A stretch of 64,000 bases of DNA from Kriegella sp965368185. GTDB lineage: Bacteria > Bacteroidota > Bacteroidia > Flavobacteriales > Flavobacteriaceae. The notes beneath the pieces were generated by a model that saw only the letters and a program-made list of their open reading frames with translations, searched no databases and had not been told where the DNA came from. The DNA lies in the NCBI GenBank assembly GCA_965368185.1, contig CBDULZ010000003.1, forward strand, positions 49,763 to 113,762. Reading direction: 5' to 3'. Below, one piece after another: positions 1-7,215 of the stretch. Within the stretch, counting starts at the first letter, position 1; each line of letters starts with the position of its first letter. The translations under genes were made by a program, and so were the position numbers.

Positions 1-505
1 CGCCATTGGCATTTACCAGTACATCGAAGAACTTAAAATCGTAAATATTCAGCTTGAATTCGTTCTTTCCCCGTAGGACTTTCTCGAAAAGAACCCCCGT
101 GGTCTGGCCATCCTTAAAGGGATATACGTTCAGAAATTTGGGTTCTATAACCGTGTTTCCCGAAGTGTCCATAAAACCATATAGGGGTACACCGTCTTCC
201 ACCTTTTTTGTAATCATACACAACCCTTCACGGAACATGGGGTAACGTACCCCCCTAACATCGGATTTTGAGTTATCCGCATCTTTTTTCCAATGAAGGT
301 CATCGCGAAAATCGATAACCAAGGTCCCCTTTTCATTGATAAAACCCCATTGGTTTCCTTTTCTGACGGCGGCGAGGCCTTCGCTAAAGGGAGCTACTTC
401 ATCGAGTGCGGATATTGTTGGCTTGTTGCGTTGCTCCGTCGTTTGCGAGAGGGCCAATACCGGCATCAGCAACAGTACTGTAACTAATGTGCTTATACGT
501 TTCAT
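1..505 (-). CDS. WG-repeat protein, 5' part only
   Basis: Reading leftwards from the ATG at 505 there is an open frame that runs off the left edge, so only the first ~168 residues are present. It begins with a signal peptide (MKRISTLVTVLLLMPVLALSQ) and then contains WG/KWG-type repeats: 'PFSEGLAAVRKGNQWGFINE' near residue 39 and 'YGFMDTSGNTVIEPKF' further on, each followed by the typical acidic or basic strand. WG-repeat proteins are exported beta-rich proteins of unknown biochemical role. It is transcribed away from the Usp cluster and carries its own TGAY-N4-RTCA operator 51 bp upstream, so it is probably a member of the island regulon. Confidence 0.8.
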   Translation of the reverse strand, partial: MKRISTLVTVLLLMPVLALSQTTEQRNKPTISALDEVAPFSEGLAAVRKGNQWGFINEKGTLVIDFRDDLHWKKDADNSKSDVRGVRYPMFREGLCMITKKVEDGVPLYGFMDTSGNTVIEPKFLNVYPFKDGQTTGVLFEKVLRGKNEFKLNIYDFKFFDVLVNANG

Positions 506-525
506 ATCATATGTTTTTATTTGTA

Positions 526-568
526 CTAAAGTAAATTGGGTACGGTATATTTGAAATGATCTAGGTCA
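526..568 (-). promoter_or_regulatory. FNR/CRP-type operator plus -7 box (site 1)
   Basis: The operator TGATCTAGGTCA occupies 557-568. Read on the minus strand, a -7-like box TACTTTAG lies at 526-533, leaving 23 bp between the two. It faces the WG-repeat gene that starts at 505. The centre-to-centre distance of 33 bp is that expected for an activator centred near -41. Confidence 0.75.
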
Positions 569-635
569 GTCGTATCAAAAAAGTAAGCAGTAATCAGTAT
601 TCAGTAAGCCATTGGAAAATATCTGCCCACCAGCC

Positions 636-1088
636 TCAAAACATCAAATTCGAATAGATCATGTTTTTGAGGTCTTTGGGCAATCCAGAGCGGATATCTT
701 CCATTTCTCCGAACGAAACATATTTTATGAGATAGATAAAGGTAACATCGATATACTTCTCGGCCAGTTCATCTTCATGGCCAAAATCGTTGACGGCGGC
801 CGGACCGTCGAGTTGCCTTACCAGTTCTACAAATTCCTCCATACGTTTGATTTTTGGCTTTTGCTTTTTAATCGTCCAGCCATTGACATATGCCCCTTTC
901 AAGAACATCGGTAATTGGGCGATCAATTGCAACGATTCTTCCACAGGAATAATCTCGCGCAGGGCATGTATGATCGATACAAATATCCTTCCCGCCTTTT
1001 CAGGCTCGTTTTTCATGCCCATTTGTTTTGCATAATCCTTTAAAAAGGTATGGCCTTCGGTCGCATATTGATTAAAATTAAGTGCCAT
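636..1088 (-). CDS. DUF2267 family protein
   Basis: A 150-residue, mostly helical soluble protein with no signal peptide. The pattern 'F(L)KDYAKQMG...AGRIFVSIIHALREIIPVEESLQLIAQLPMFLKGAYVNGW' matches DUF2267: a first helical pair, the conserved Arg and the 'A.LP...KG.Y..GW' segment. Family members are small cytosolic proteins common in hypoxia or stress loci next to Usp genes; their function is unknown. The gene diverges from the first usp gene and shares the intergenic operator at 1144-1155, although the -7 box on its own side (CATATTTA at 1113-1120) is weaker than that on the usp side. Confidence 0.8.
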   Translation of the reverse strand: MALNFNQYATEGHTFLKDYAKQMGMKNEPEKAGRIFVSIIHALREIIPVEESLQLIAQLPMFLKGAYVNGWTIKKQKPKIKRMEEFVELVRQLDGPAAVNDFGHEDELAEKYIDVTFIYLIKYVSFGEMEDIRSGLPKDLKNMIYSNLMF

Positions 1089-1112
1089 GATCTATAGTTT
1101 TTTAGTGTCGTA

Positions 1113-1186
1113 TAAATATGGGGATTTCATCTTGCACCCTAAATGACCTTCGTCATTTTTCAAGGTTTTTTCTGCAATTATCTTTG
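1113..1186. promoter_or_regulatory. FNR/CRP-type operator, divergent promoter (site 2)
   Basis: The operator TGACCTTCGTCA lies at 1144-1155. On the plus strand, a perfect TAnnTTTG box (TATCTTTG, 1179-1186) follows after 23 bp and drives the usp cluster. On the minus strand, a poorer box (CATATTTA, 1113-1120) also lies 23 bp away and could serve the DUF2267 gene. Confidence 0.8.
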
Positions 1187-1264
1187 GGTATTAGCAAGGC
1201 AAAAATTCTCGTCTTCCCTTCGACAAGCAGGGCAAAGCGCGGAAACGACCATAAAAACGAACAC

Positions 1265-2119
1265 ATGAAAAAAATATTGATTCCCACCGATTTTTCCGAT
1301 AACGCTTGGAACGCCATTTCTTATGCCCTGCAGTTTTTTAAGAACGAAAAGTGTATATTTTATTTTCTACATACCTACACTCCTATTTTTTATCGGATGG
1401 ACTATGCCATGGGAGGCCCTGCTTTCAGTGCAATTCCCGATCTGGAAGTGGACGTTGCCTTGGCCGGACTGGAAAAAACAATGGAAGATGTTAAGGAACA
1501 ATACCCCAATCCGAACCATGTTTTCGAAATCGTATCGGCCTTCAATACGCTGACCGACGAGATCAACGAACTTACCAAAAAAAAGAATATCGATTTGGTC
1601 GTCATGGGAACAAAGGGAGCGACCGGTGCCAAACAGTTGTTCTTGGGCTCCAGCACGGTATTTGTCATCCGCAAGGTAAAAGTACCGGTACTCGTGATTC
1701 CTGAAAATTGCAAATTTGTACCCGTTAAAAAAGTACTGTTCCCTTCCGACTTTTCCGCACCCTATAAGAAAGATGAAGTATATAACGTCATCGAAATGGT
1801 CAAAATGCACGGCGGCGATATAACGGTGTTACATGTAAACGATGAATATGACCTGTCCGAAGGTCAAAAGCGGTACAAACAGGTTTTGCTGAAACATCTC
1901 AAAAACCTGCCCTACGAATATGTAGAAGTCAAAGACAAAGTCATGCCCAATGCCATTCTCGAATATATCGACGAAAATAATATCGACCTGTTGGCAATGA
2001 TGAACCGCGGCCACTCCTTTTTTGAGCGGATTCTCATAAAACAAAATATCGACCAGATCGGGTTCCATGTACATATACCGTTTTTGGTCGTGCGTGATAC
2101 GGCCGAAATTGAAAAATAA
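1265..2119 (+). CDS. Universal stress protein, tandem two-domain (UspA family)
   Basis: The protein has 284 residues, counted from the ATG at 1265. An in-frame ATG at 1118 lies upstream of the predicted -7 box and cannot be used from that promoter. It carries two Usp folds in tandem. The N-terminal half begins 'KKILIPTDFSDNAWNAI' and holds the ATP-loop pattern G-x2-G-x9-G-S ('GTKGATGAKQLFLGSS', about residues 115-130). The C-terminal half restarts at 'VKKVLFPSDFSAPY' and lacks a full loop. Two-domain Usps are cytosolic nucleotide-binding stress effectors, often induced by oxygen limitation. It is the first of three consecutive usp genes and has the best promoter of the set. Confidence 0.93.
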   Translation: MKKILIPTDFSDNAWNAISYALQFFKNEKCIFYFLHTYTPIFYRMDYAMGGPAFSAIPDLEVDVALAGLEKTMEDVKEQYPNPNHVFEIVSAFNTLTDEINELTKKKNIDLVVMGTKGATGAKQLFLGSSTVFVIRKVKVPVLVIPENCKFVPVKKVLFPSDFSAPYKKDEVYNVIEMVKMHGGDITVLHVNDEYDLSEGQKRYKQVLLKHLKNLPYEYVEVKDKVMPNAILEYIDENNIDLLAMMNRGHSFFERILIKQNIDQIGFHVHIPFLVVRDTAEIEK

Positions 2120-2125
2120 AGCATT

Positions 2126-2974
2126 ATGAAACGCATCCTTCTTCCCACCGATTTTTCGAAAAACGCTTGGAACGCCCTGTTCACGGCAGTAAAGCTTTAT
2201 GCGGATGTCACCTGTCATTTTTATCTGTTAAATGCACACGAACTCAGTTTTGCAAATCTTTTGGGTCATAAAGGGAAGCAACGCCTGGGAGTCATTTACG
2301 ACTCCATGGAGGCCTATTCCAATCAGGAACTGGACAAAGTGCTCGACTACCTCAAAAAGAACCATAAAAACAGCAGACACACTTTTGAGAAGGTTTCCAG
2401 AACCGATGATCTTGAATCGGCCATCAAAGAAATGGTTCTCAAAAATGACATCGAAATGATCATCTTGGGCACTCAAGGTGCAACGGGCGCAAAAGAAGTC
2501 TATATGGGCAGCCATGCGGTAAAGGTCATCAAGGCCATACGTAACCGCCCCATAATTGCCGTACCCGAAAACCATGACCTACAACGACTGAAGCGCATCG
2601 TTTTTCCGACCGATTTTACGAAACCATACGAAAGCTTTGAACTAAAACCCTTGATTGAACTTGCATCGCTTTGGAAAACCAAAATAACGGTCTTTCAGGT
2701 AGGACAGGAATTTCTAATGAACGACACACAGATTGCAAATCAGGAACTTTTGGTCAAACGGTTCGGAGCGATAGCGCACGATTTCAGAGAAGTGGAATTC
2801 AAGACTAGTGTGACCGAGGCCATCGGCGATTTTGCCAAAGAGCAAAAGGCCGATATGGTTGCATTCATACATTATAAGCACACCTTTATGGAAAAACTGA
2901 CCCGTGAACCTGTGGTCAAGAAAGTTGCCTTTCATAGCGGGATACCCTTGTTGATCCTGCCCGAGCTATCCTAA
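2126..2974 (+). CDS. Universal stress protein, tandem two-domain (UspA family)
   Basis: The protein has 282 residues and starts 6 bp after the preceding usp stop codon, so the two are co-transcribed. The N-terminal Usp domain opens with 'KRILLPTDFSKNAWNAL' and carries a complete G-x2-G-x9-G-S loop ('GTQGATGAKEVYMGSH'), suggesting ATP binding. The C-terminal domain starts at 'LKRIVFPTDFTKPY'. It is clearly a paralogue of its neighbours, sharing the conserved ending 'REPVVKKVAFHSGIPLL' with the third copy. It has no signal peptide or membrane segment. Confidence 0.93.
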   Translation: MKRILLPTDFSKNAWNALFTAVKLYADVTCHFYLLNAHELSFANLLGHKGKQRLGVIYDSMEAYSNQELDKVLDYLKKNHKNSRHTFEKVSRTDDLESAIKEMVLKNDIEMIILGTQGATGAKEVYMGSHAVKVIKAIRNRPIIAVPENHDLQRLKRIVFPTDFTKPYESFELKPLIELASLWKTKITVFQVGQEFLMNDTQIANQELLVKRFGAIAHDFREVEFKTSVTEAIGDFAKEQKADMVAFIHYKHTFMEKLTREPVVKKVAFHSGIPLLILPELS

Positions 2975-2999
2975 AAAATAATCCGTAAATAACAAACAC

Positions 3000-3809
3000 A
3001 TGAAAAAGATTTTATTGCCCACCGATTTTTCCAAAAATGCCCGAAAAGCCATCGATTATGCACTTTATCTTTTTGAAAAAGAAGCATGTACATTTTATCT
3101 GCTACATGCCTACTATAGTGCGCCTTCGGCACCTGGCAATAAAATGACGGCCCAAAAAGACCTAGAGCAACTCGTACGAACATTGCAAAATAAAAACAAC
3201 CCGAACCACCGTTTTAAAGGGGTGTTGGAAAGCGATTCCGTAATCAACTTGATTAACAGAACCGTTATTGACAATACTGTACATTTTATTTTTATGGGTA
3301 CCAAAGGGTCTTCGGCCCTCCGTGAGATATTCATGGGCGGCAACACCACCGATGTTTTAAAATACCTCGTTCCTGCTTGCCCTGTTGTCGCCGTTCCCGA
3401 TGGGTATGATTACGACTTGCCCGACGAAATCGTTTTTGCCACCGATTTTAAACATGCCTTCAAAAAACCTGAACTGGCTCCGTTGATCACTCTAGCAAAA
3501 CTTTGGAATTCTAAATTGAACGTGGTACACATCCACGCGGAAAAAGAATTGGACCATGACCAAAAAAAGAATAAAGAGCTGCTTAAAAATCGTCTAAAGC
3601 GATTAAAATCAGGCTTTATGGAAATAACAATGGAAGATACGATTGCTGGCACATTACGCAATTTAGAACGGGAGAATCCAGCAATCGGTATGGTGGCCCT
3701 TTTAAAGACAAAGCACGGATTCTTTCAAAAACTGTTGCGTGAACCTGTCATTCGAAATATGGCCTTTCACACTGAAGTGCCGCTATTGGTGCTTCCCATG
3801 GTACCATAA
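3000..3809 (+). CDS. Universal stress protein with altered nucleotide loop
   Basis: The protein has 269 residues and is the third of the tandem set. The opening 'KKILLPTDFSKNARKAI' is nearly identical to its neighbours, and the end 'LLREPVIRNMAFHTEVPLL' matches the second copy. The loop reads 'GTKGSSALREIFMGGN': the Ser/Thr after the last glycine of G-x2-G-x9-G-(S/T) is Gly, so nucleotide binding may be weakened. This divergence between copies suggests different partners rather than simple dosage. It probably belongs to the operon that starts at 1265. Downstream, the coding direction switches to a decayed minus-strand block. Confidence 0.92.
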   Translation: MKKILLPTDFSKNARKAIDYALYLFEKEACTFYLLHAYYSAPSAPGNKMTAQKDLEQLVRTLQNKNNPNHRFKGVLESDSVINLINRTVIDNTVHFIFMGTKGSSALREIFMGGNTTDVLKYLVPACPVVAVPDGYDYDLPDEIVFATDFKHAFKKPELAPLITLAKLWNSKLNVVHIHAEKELDHDQKKNKELLKNRLKRLKSGFMEITMEDTIAGTLRNLERENPAIGMVALLKTKHGFFQKLLREPVIRNMAFHTEVPLLVLPMVP

Positions 3810-3854
3810 GGGAATGTTTGCAAATCATCCACAAAAACTGAGGATATAGTTTAC

Positions 3855-4330
3855 TCTTTGTTCGTTTTCCAGTTTACCCAGCTCAAGGAATTCTATCCCG
3901 TACTAGGTCTTAAAATGGTGGTCATGAAGGAATTTCCGGTTAAGATGATGCCATTCCACATTCGTAATGTGCAATATTCCCTTTATATCCCATTCGCAAG
4001 GAAACAACAGTTTTTTGTAGAAAATATTCGGCGTGCCAATATAGAAGATATCGGCATCGCACAATACTTCGGCATACGAATCGGTCGGATGTTGAGACAT
4101 TTTTGTCGCTAGGGTAACCGGCCTTATTAAGACATGCCAAGGCCAATGATTTAACGATGTTTTCATGGTCTCGTACTTTTTTGAAAATTCGGTATCATGA
4201 AACCACGCCGCAATGATGATCTGTTCGATTTCTTCTTTGGTCAATTGCATGTAATTGGTAATGACCTTGAAGTTCGAGACGACTTCTTTTTTGGAGGCAT
4301 CATAATACTGCTCTGAAATAATAAAGTTGG
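3855..4330 (-). pseudogene. Decayed HD-domain phosphohydrolase
   Basis: The longest surviving frame (4250 down to 3903, 115 codons) reads '...LTKEEIEQIIIAAWFHDTEF' and then '...LCDADIFYIG...'. This is the HD metal motif and following Asp of the HD phosphohydrolase family that flavobacterial annotations often label as Pycsar-effector-like. The middle is split by frameshifts: the missing helix 'HENIVKSLALACLNKAGYP' is in another frame at about 4100-4170, and the tail 'YGIEFLELGKLENEQ' follows an in-frame stop after 'HHFKT'. The usual first HxxxH region is replaced by 'YYDASKKEVV'. The gene is therefore inactive and is the last of a decayed minus-strand cluster. Confidence 0.7.
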
Positions 4331-4695
4331 TGGTTGCCTTCCCTGAAACTCAGAAGCGAAACCTCGCCATACGATCCCATTTTTTTAACAAGACCCTGAC
4401 GGGACTATTTTTTGAGGGTGCCCTTGTGCTCCCTTTCTCACTTGTCGACCACATCGGCATTCACATCGTTGAGATAGACCTTGAGCGATTCGAAAATATC
4501 ACAAAAAGAATAGCTTAAATTCCATTCTTTCGAAGGTTACTTTTTGTTCGAGAAGTTCTTTGAACCATTCCATCCGTGTTTCTCCCTCGTATTCATCTTT
4601 GGTAATAATGTGCATCACCTTTATTTCGATATCAAAGACCTTGGCCTTTGGTCGAACTCATCGCAATAGGTAAGGTTATGGTTTTCTGCTGTCAT
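4300..4695 (-). pseudogene. Fragment of a universal stress protein (C-terminal domain)
   Basis: Read on the minus strand in several frames, this stretch gives 'FDIEIKVMHIITKDEYEGE', 'ERMEFKLFF', 'DIFESLKVYLNDVNADVV' and then 'GSYGEVSLLSFREGNHQL'. The order matches the C-terminal half of the intact Usp proteins to its left (heavy acidic helix, 'NADVV.M..R.H', 'G....VPLL'). Stops and at least two frameshifts interrupt it, and no N-terminal Usp half is seen. It is interpreted as a truncated fourth usp copy. Confidence 0.55.
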
Positions 4696-4728
4696 GACAA
4701 TTGGTTTTCAGGCTTCTTCTTTCCCCGT

Positions 4729-5025
4729 TTAGAATAATTTCGCAATGATAACGTCGCAACTGAACACAATACTACTGATCAATAGGTTAAAAGTAGTCTT
4801 CGTCTACAGCTGTGCCAGAACCGCACCATTGTAGGCCATACAGGATATGGTTACCAAAAAGAGTTAGGCCAATTTAGAAAATGTCGCCCAATCGTTGATC
4901 AACAACAGTATTGCCGCGTCTGATCCGATACAACTTTGGGGTAATATGGCAATAGAAGCACAACCCGTTTGTTCTTTCTTGAATTCGGCCAGCAAACTGT
5001 TGTATAGTTTTGAAATTGGATTCAT
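4729..5025 (-). pseudogene. Decayed small integral membrane protein
   Basis: The minus-strand frame starting at 5025 reads 'MNPISKLYNSLLAEFKKEQT', followed by a hydrophobic segment 'GCASIAILPQSCIGSDAAIL', and ends early near 4867. A continuation with the expected second hydrophobic helix ('SCMAYNGAVLAQL', 'NLLISSIVFSCDVIIAKLF') is found further on in another frame, with a TAG inside it. This resembles a small two-helix membrane protein of about 90 residues that has lost its frame. No function is proposed. Confidence 0.5.
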
Positions 5026-5032
5026 TGATTTT

Positions 5033-5440
5033 TCAGACCCAGAACGGGTCTTCGGCATGTAATTTTGAAATTATTCTTGACTGTTCTTCTGTGGCAACTT
5101 TTTGTATTTGGTTAAGGAGTACCCTTTCCTCGAACCGGATGTGCCGTTCAAGTTCTTCCTTAATCAAGCTGATGGATTTGGAGACTTCTTCCGAATCGTT
5201 AAAAAGCCAAATGAGCCTTTTATGTTGGGAAATTGCTTTTTCGACCTATTCGATTTCGCTGCCCAAAATGTTAAAAATGTGTTTTTTCTCTATTTCTAAA
5301 TGGGGAATCAAATGGGTTTCATAAAACCAGTCGGCATAGCGTTTTATTCTTTAAGGCTCGATCCTTTTTGAAAAACCCCTGCGTATTTTACAACAAAGAA
5401 GCAGGCCGTGATGATGTTCACGCCTCACTCCTTGTTATGT
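5033..5440 (-). pseudogene. Decayed hemerythrin-like (HHE) protein
   Basis: On the minus strand the text 'EHHHGLLLCCKIRRGF', then 'RIKRYADWFYETHLIPHLEI', 'EKKHIFNILGSEIE', 'LIKEELERHIRFEERVLLNQ' and 'ISKLHAEDPF' reconstructs a hemerythrin HHE-cation-binding protein with its iron-ligand His/Glu residues. The reading frame is broken by an in-frame TAG after 'GSEIE' and by frame changes before 'RIKRYADW'. Intact relatives bind a di-iron centre and are implicated in O2 or NO sensing or repair. The copy appears non-functional. Confidence 0.65.
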
Positions 5441-5479
5441 TTTATCACGTGTTATGGGGGAAGTTTTCATTCGTTGAAC

Positions 5480-5699
5480 GTGTTTTAGCTGAAAGCTGCC
5501 GGTTGATTTTCCGAAATTTCCGCTTTTGGAAATAGGATGTTGTTCTCTAAATTGCCTAGCCTTTCTCTACTACAATAACAACTACTTTGGTACTGTAGTG
5601 CGGGGGCATTGTCATACCTGACAGCCCTTTGATCTGTTTTACCTTGTACGTATTGCCGACAGCTAAATATATAAGTTCGGGTTTGTTTATTACCTTCAT
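5480..5699 (-). pseudogene. Truncated cupin-like protein
   Basis: An ATG at 5699, 4 bp after the end of the dioxygenase-like gene, opens a 47-codon frame 'MKVINKPELIYLAVGNTYKV...MPPHYSTKVVVIVVEKG' and stops at 5556-5558. The 'G.TMP.HYST..VVI...G' pattern is the first half of a small cupin of ~95 residues; the second cupin half is missing or scrambled in the following ~75 bp. The tight spacing suggests it was once part of the rrf2/dioxygenase operon. Confidence 0.55.
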
Positions 5700-5703
5700 A
5701 GTG

Positions 5704-6609
5704 CTATGTTTTAGATTCTCCCCAAGTTTCTTTTTCGTTTTTTGACCACAACGTCGGGAAGAATTTGCGTTGTTGGTATTTGGGGTGTAGGTATTTTTTC
5801 CATTCCGAACTTCCGGTCGCGGCCTTGTTTTCCCCTTTTCGATTCAGGTAATGTTCCGCTGTACTTAAATGTACCAACGGCCATTCGACATTGTACAGGC
5901 GGTCGAATTCCCTTAGTTTTGCCTTTAATTCGGATGAAGGATTTTTAATGCATAACACTTTATCTTCCACAGTTTTTCCTTGTACTTTAATTGCTAGACC
6001 CACAAAACTCTCCAGATATTTTTCTTCAAATTGAATCAGTGTCAAGCTTTTTTTGCCCGTTTTTCGGTTCAATCCGGCATCGATCCAGTAAATCTGTTCA
6101 AAATAATCACTGATTACAGGATTGGCGGGAAGGCGCTTTTTTCCTTCATCGTTCACTAGATTTTCCAAACGCGTGCATAGAATTTCAATATAGCGGAACT
6201 GTGCACTTTGAAACCCGCTTGCAGGGGTCAATGTTTTCCTGAATTCGTTATAATCATCATAGTCCATTCCATCTTTCATAATATCGAATGAGGTAATCAA
6301 CATCAATGTATATCGGTTCAATCTACCAATTTTGACCATTAAAAGTTCTTCAATAACGTTTTCGGCTTCTATAATTTGTTCCAGCTCGTGCCGCATCATT
6401 TTGAGCAAGAGTTCGGTCACTTGGTGGTACATGATAAAAATGGTCTCGTCCTTAAAGAGGGTACGCGGTTTTTGAAGGGAAAGCAGGGTATCGACCTCAA
6501 TATAATCCCAATAGGTAATAGGTTTGGAATGTAGCAGCCCTTGAAAATAGGTTTCGGGGTTTTCACCGAGTTGGTGATATTTTTGTTGAATTTTTTTGTT
6601 GGTATCCAA
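5704..6609 (-). CDS. Tryptophan 2,3-dioxygenase family protein
   Basis: The protein has 301 residues. It shows the family landmarks in order: 'ITYWDYIEVDTLLSLQ' (31-46), 'YHQVTELLLKMMRHEL' (61-76), the signature 'FRKTLTPASGFQSAQFR' (123-139), and a C-terminal 'H..T.EHYLNRKG..AATGSSEW' block in which His247 is the likely haem ligand. The end 'RKFFPTLW' also fits. Tryptophan dioxygenases open the indole ring of tryptophan using haem and O2 to give N-formylkynurenine. No other kynurenine-pathway gene is nearby and several positions are divergent, so the substrate is uncertain. It lies in an operon after an Rrf2 regulator and has an Rrf2-like palindrome 14 bp before its start. Confidence 0.82.
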   Translation of the reverse strand: MDTNKKIQQKYHQLGENPETYFQGLLHSKPITYWDYIEVDTLLSLQKPRTLFKDETIFIMYHQVTELLLKMMRHELEQIIEAENVIEELLMVKIGRLNRYTLMLITSFDIMKDGMDYDDYNEFRKTLTPASGFQSAQFRYIEILCTRLENLVNDEGKKRLPANPVISDYFEQIYWIDAGLNRKTGKKSLTLIQFEEKYLESFVGLAIKVQGKTVEDKVLCIKNPSSELKAKLREFDRLYNVEWPLVHLSTAEHYLNRKGENKAATGSSEWKKYLHPKYQQRKFFPTLWSKNEKETWGESKT

Positions 6610-6622
6610 GGGTTCTATTTTT

Positions 6623-6645
6623 ATTGTGACAAATTTGTCCGATTT
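6623..6645. promoter_or_regulatory. Putative Rrf2 operator before the dioxygenase-like gene
   Basis: The perfect palindrome GACAAATTTGTC lies at 6628-6639, with flanks that extend the similarity to the inverted repeat at 7142-7165 upstream of rrf2: read on the minus strand both contain TCGGACAAA followed by an AT-rich half. About 17 of 22 positions agree. The shared motif suggests that the linked Rrf2 protein binds both sites. Confidence 0.5.
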
Positions 6646-6662
6646 AAAGTGAATTTTTTTTT

Positions 6663-7098
6663 TTACCTTTTCAAGCAGGTTAATTCCACTTCAAGGCCTG
6701 CGGTCATTTCATAGAGACTGGTGTTTTCAAGCATATATCTTAAATCGTCCCTTATTTGAACGAATTTGTGGTGTACGGGGCAAGGTTTGTTCGCGTTGCA
6801 TTTTCTTAATCCCGGGCCGCAACCCATATAAACATTATCGCCATCGATGGCAAGTACGATATCGCTAAGTTTTATTTGATTGATATCCGCTTTTTTGAAT
6901 TTCAAAACCTCCAGCAGCTCCTTGAACCGAACCGACGATTACATTTCTTGACAATTGTTGTATAATTTTAGCGGTAAACGCTACCGGGGTATCGATTTCT
7001 TCCGCAATTTCCATTAAACTTATCCCCCTGGCCTCCAAGGATTGTGAGGCGATGTAGCTCGCTGCCCTTTTACCATATTCACATGCTTTTAAAAACAT
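6663..7098 (-). pseudogene. Rrf2-family Fe-S regulator with a frameshift
   Basis: Frame one from the ATG at 7098 gives 'MFLKACEYGKRAASYIA', a winged helix, and 'QGAAGGFEIQK', the normal Rrf2 wing. Frame two from about 6905 to 6663 continues with 'KADINQIKLSDIVLAIDGD' and the cysteine cluster C-x6-C-x5-C ('CGPGLRKCNANKPC') typical of Fe-S-binding Rrf2 proteins such as NsrR, IscR and RirA. The join falls in a run of six A residues near 6900; one A fewer restores a single ~145-residue protein. It may be a true recent mutation, slippage, or a sequencing error. An inverted-repeat operator lies upstream. Confidence 0.8.
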
Positions 7099-7141
7099 CA
7101 AGATTGGTTTTAAAATCGATGACAAAGATAATGGCATTTCT

Positions 7142-7165
7142 AATTCGGACAAAATTATCCGAATT
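7142..7165. promoter_or_regulatory. Inverted repeat, putative Rrf2 operator
   Basis: Perfect 8-bp arms AATTCGGA (7142-7149) and TCCGAATT (7158-7165) with an 8-bp AT-rich spacer lie 44 bp upstream of the rrf2 start. Rrf2 proteins usually bind such AT-rich dyads and repress their own gene. A related sequence lies at 6623-6645. Confidence 0.6.
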
Positions 7166-7215
7166 AAATTTTGAAATCGGGTGTTTAAAGGGTTTAACCG
7201 GCCTTACATATGAAA

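Noticed and set aside
1118..1264. Upstream start for the first Usp
   Set aside because: The ATG at 1118 is upstream of the operator and -7 box; Usp homology begins at 1265.
3940..4146. Separate small gene on the minus strand at 3940-4146
   Set aside because: It is the shifted frame of the decayed HD hydrolase and supplies its missing helix.
3903..4250. Active Pycsar-type antiphage effector
   Set aside because: The HD gene is frameshifted, no cyclase is adjacent and no effector transmembrane part is seen.
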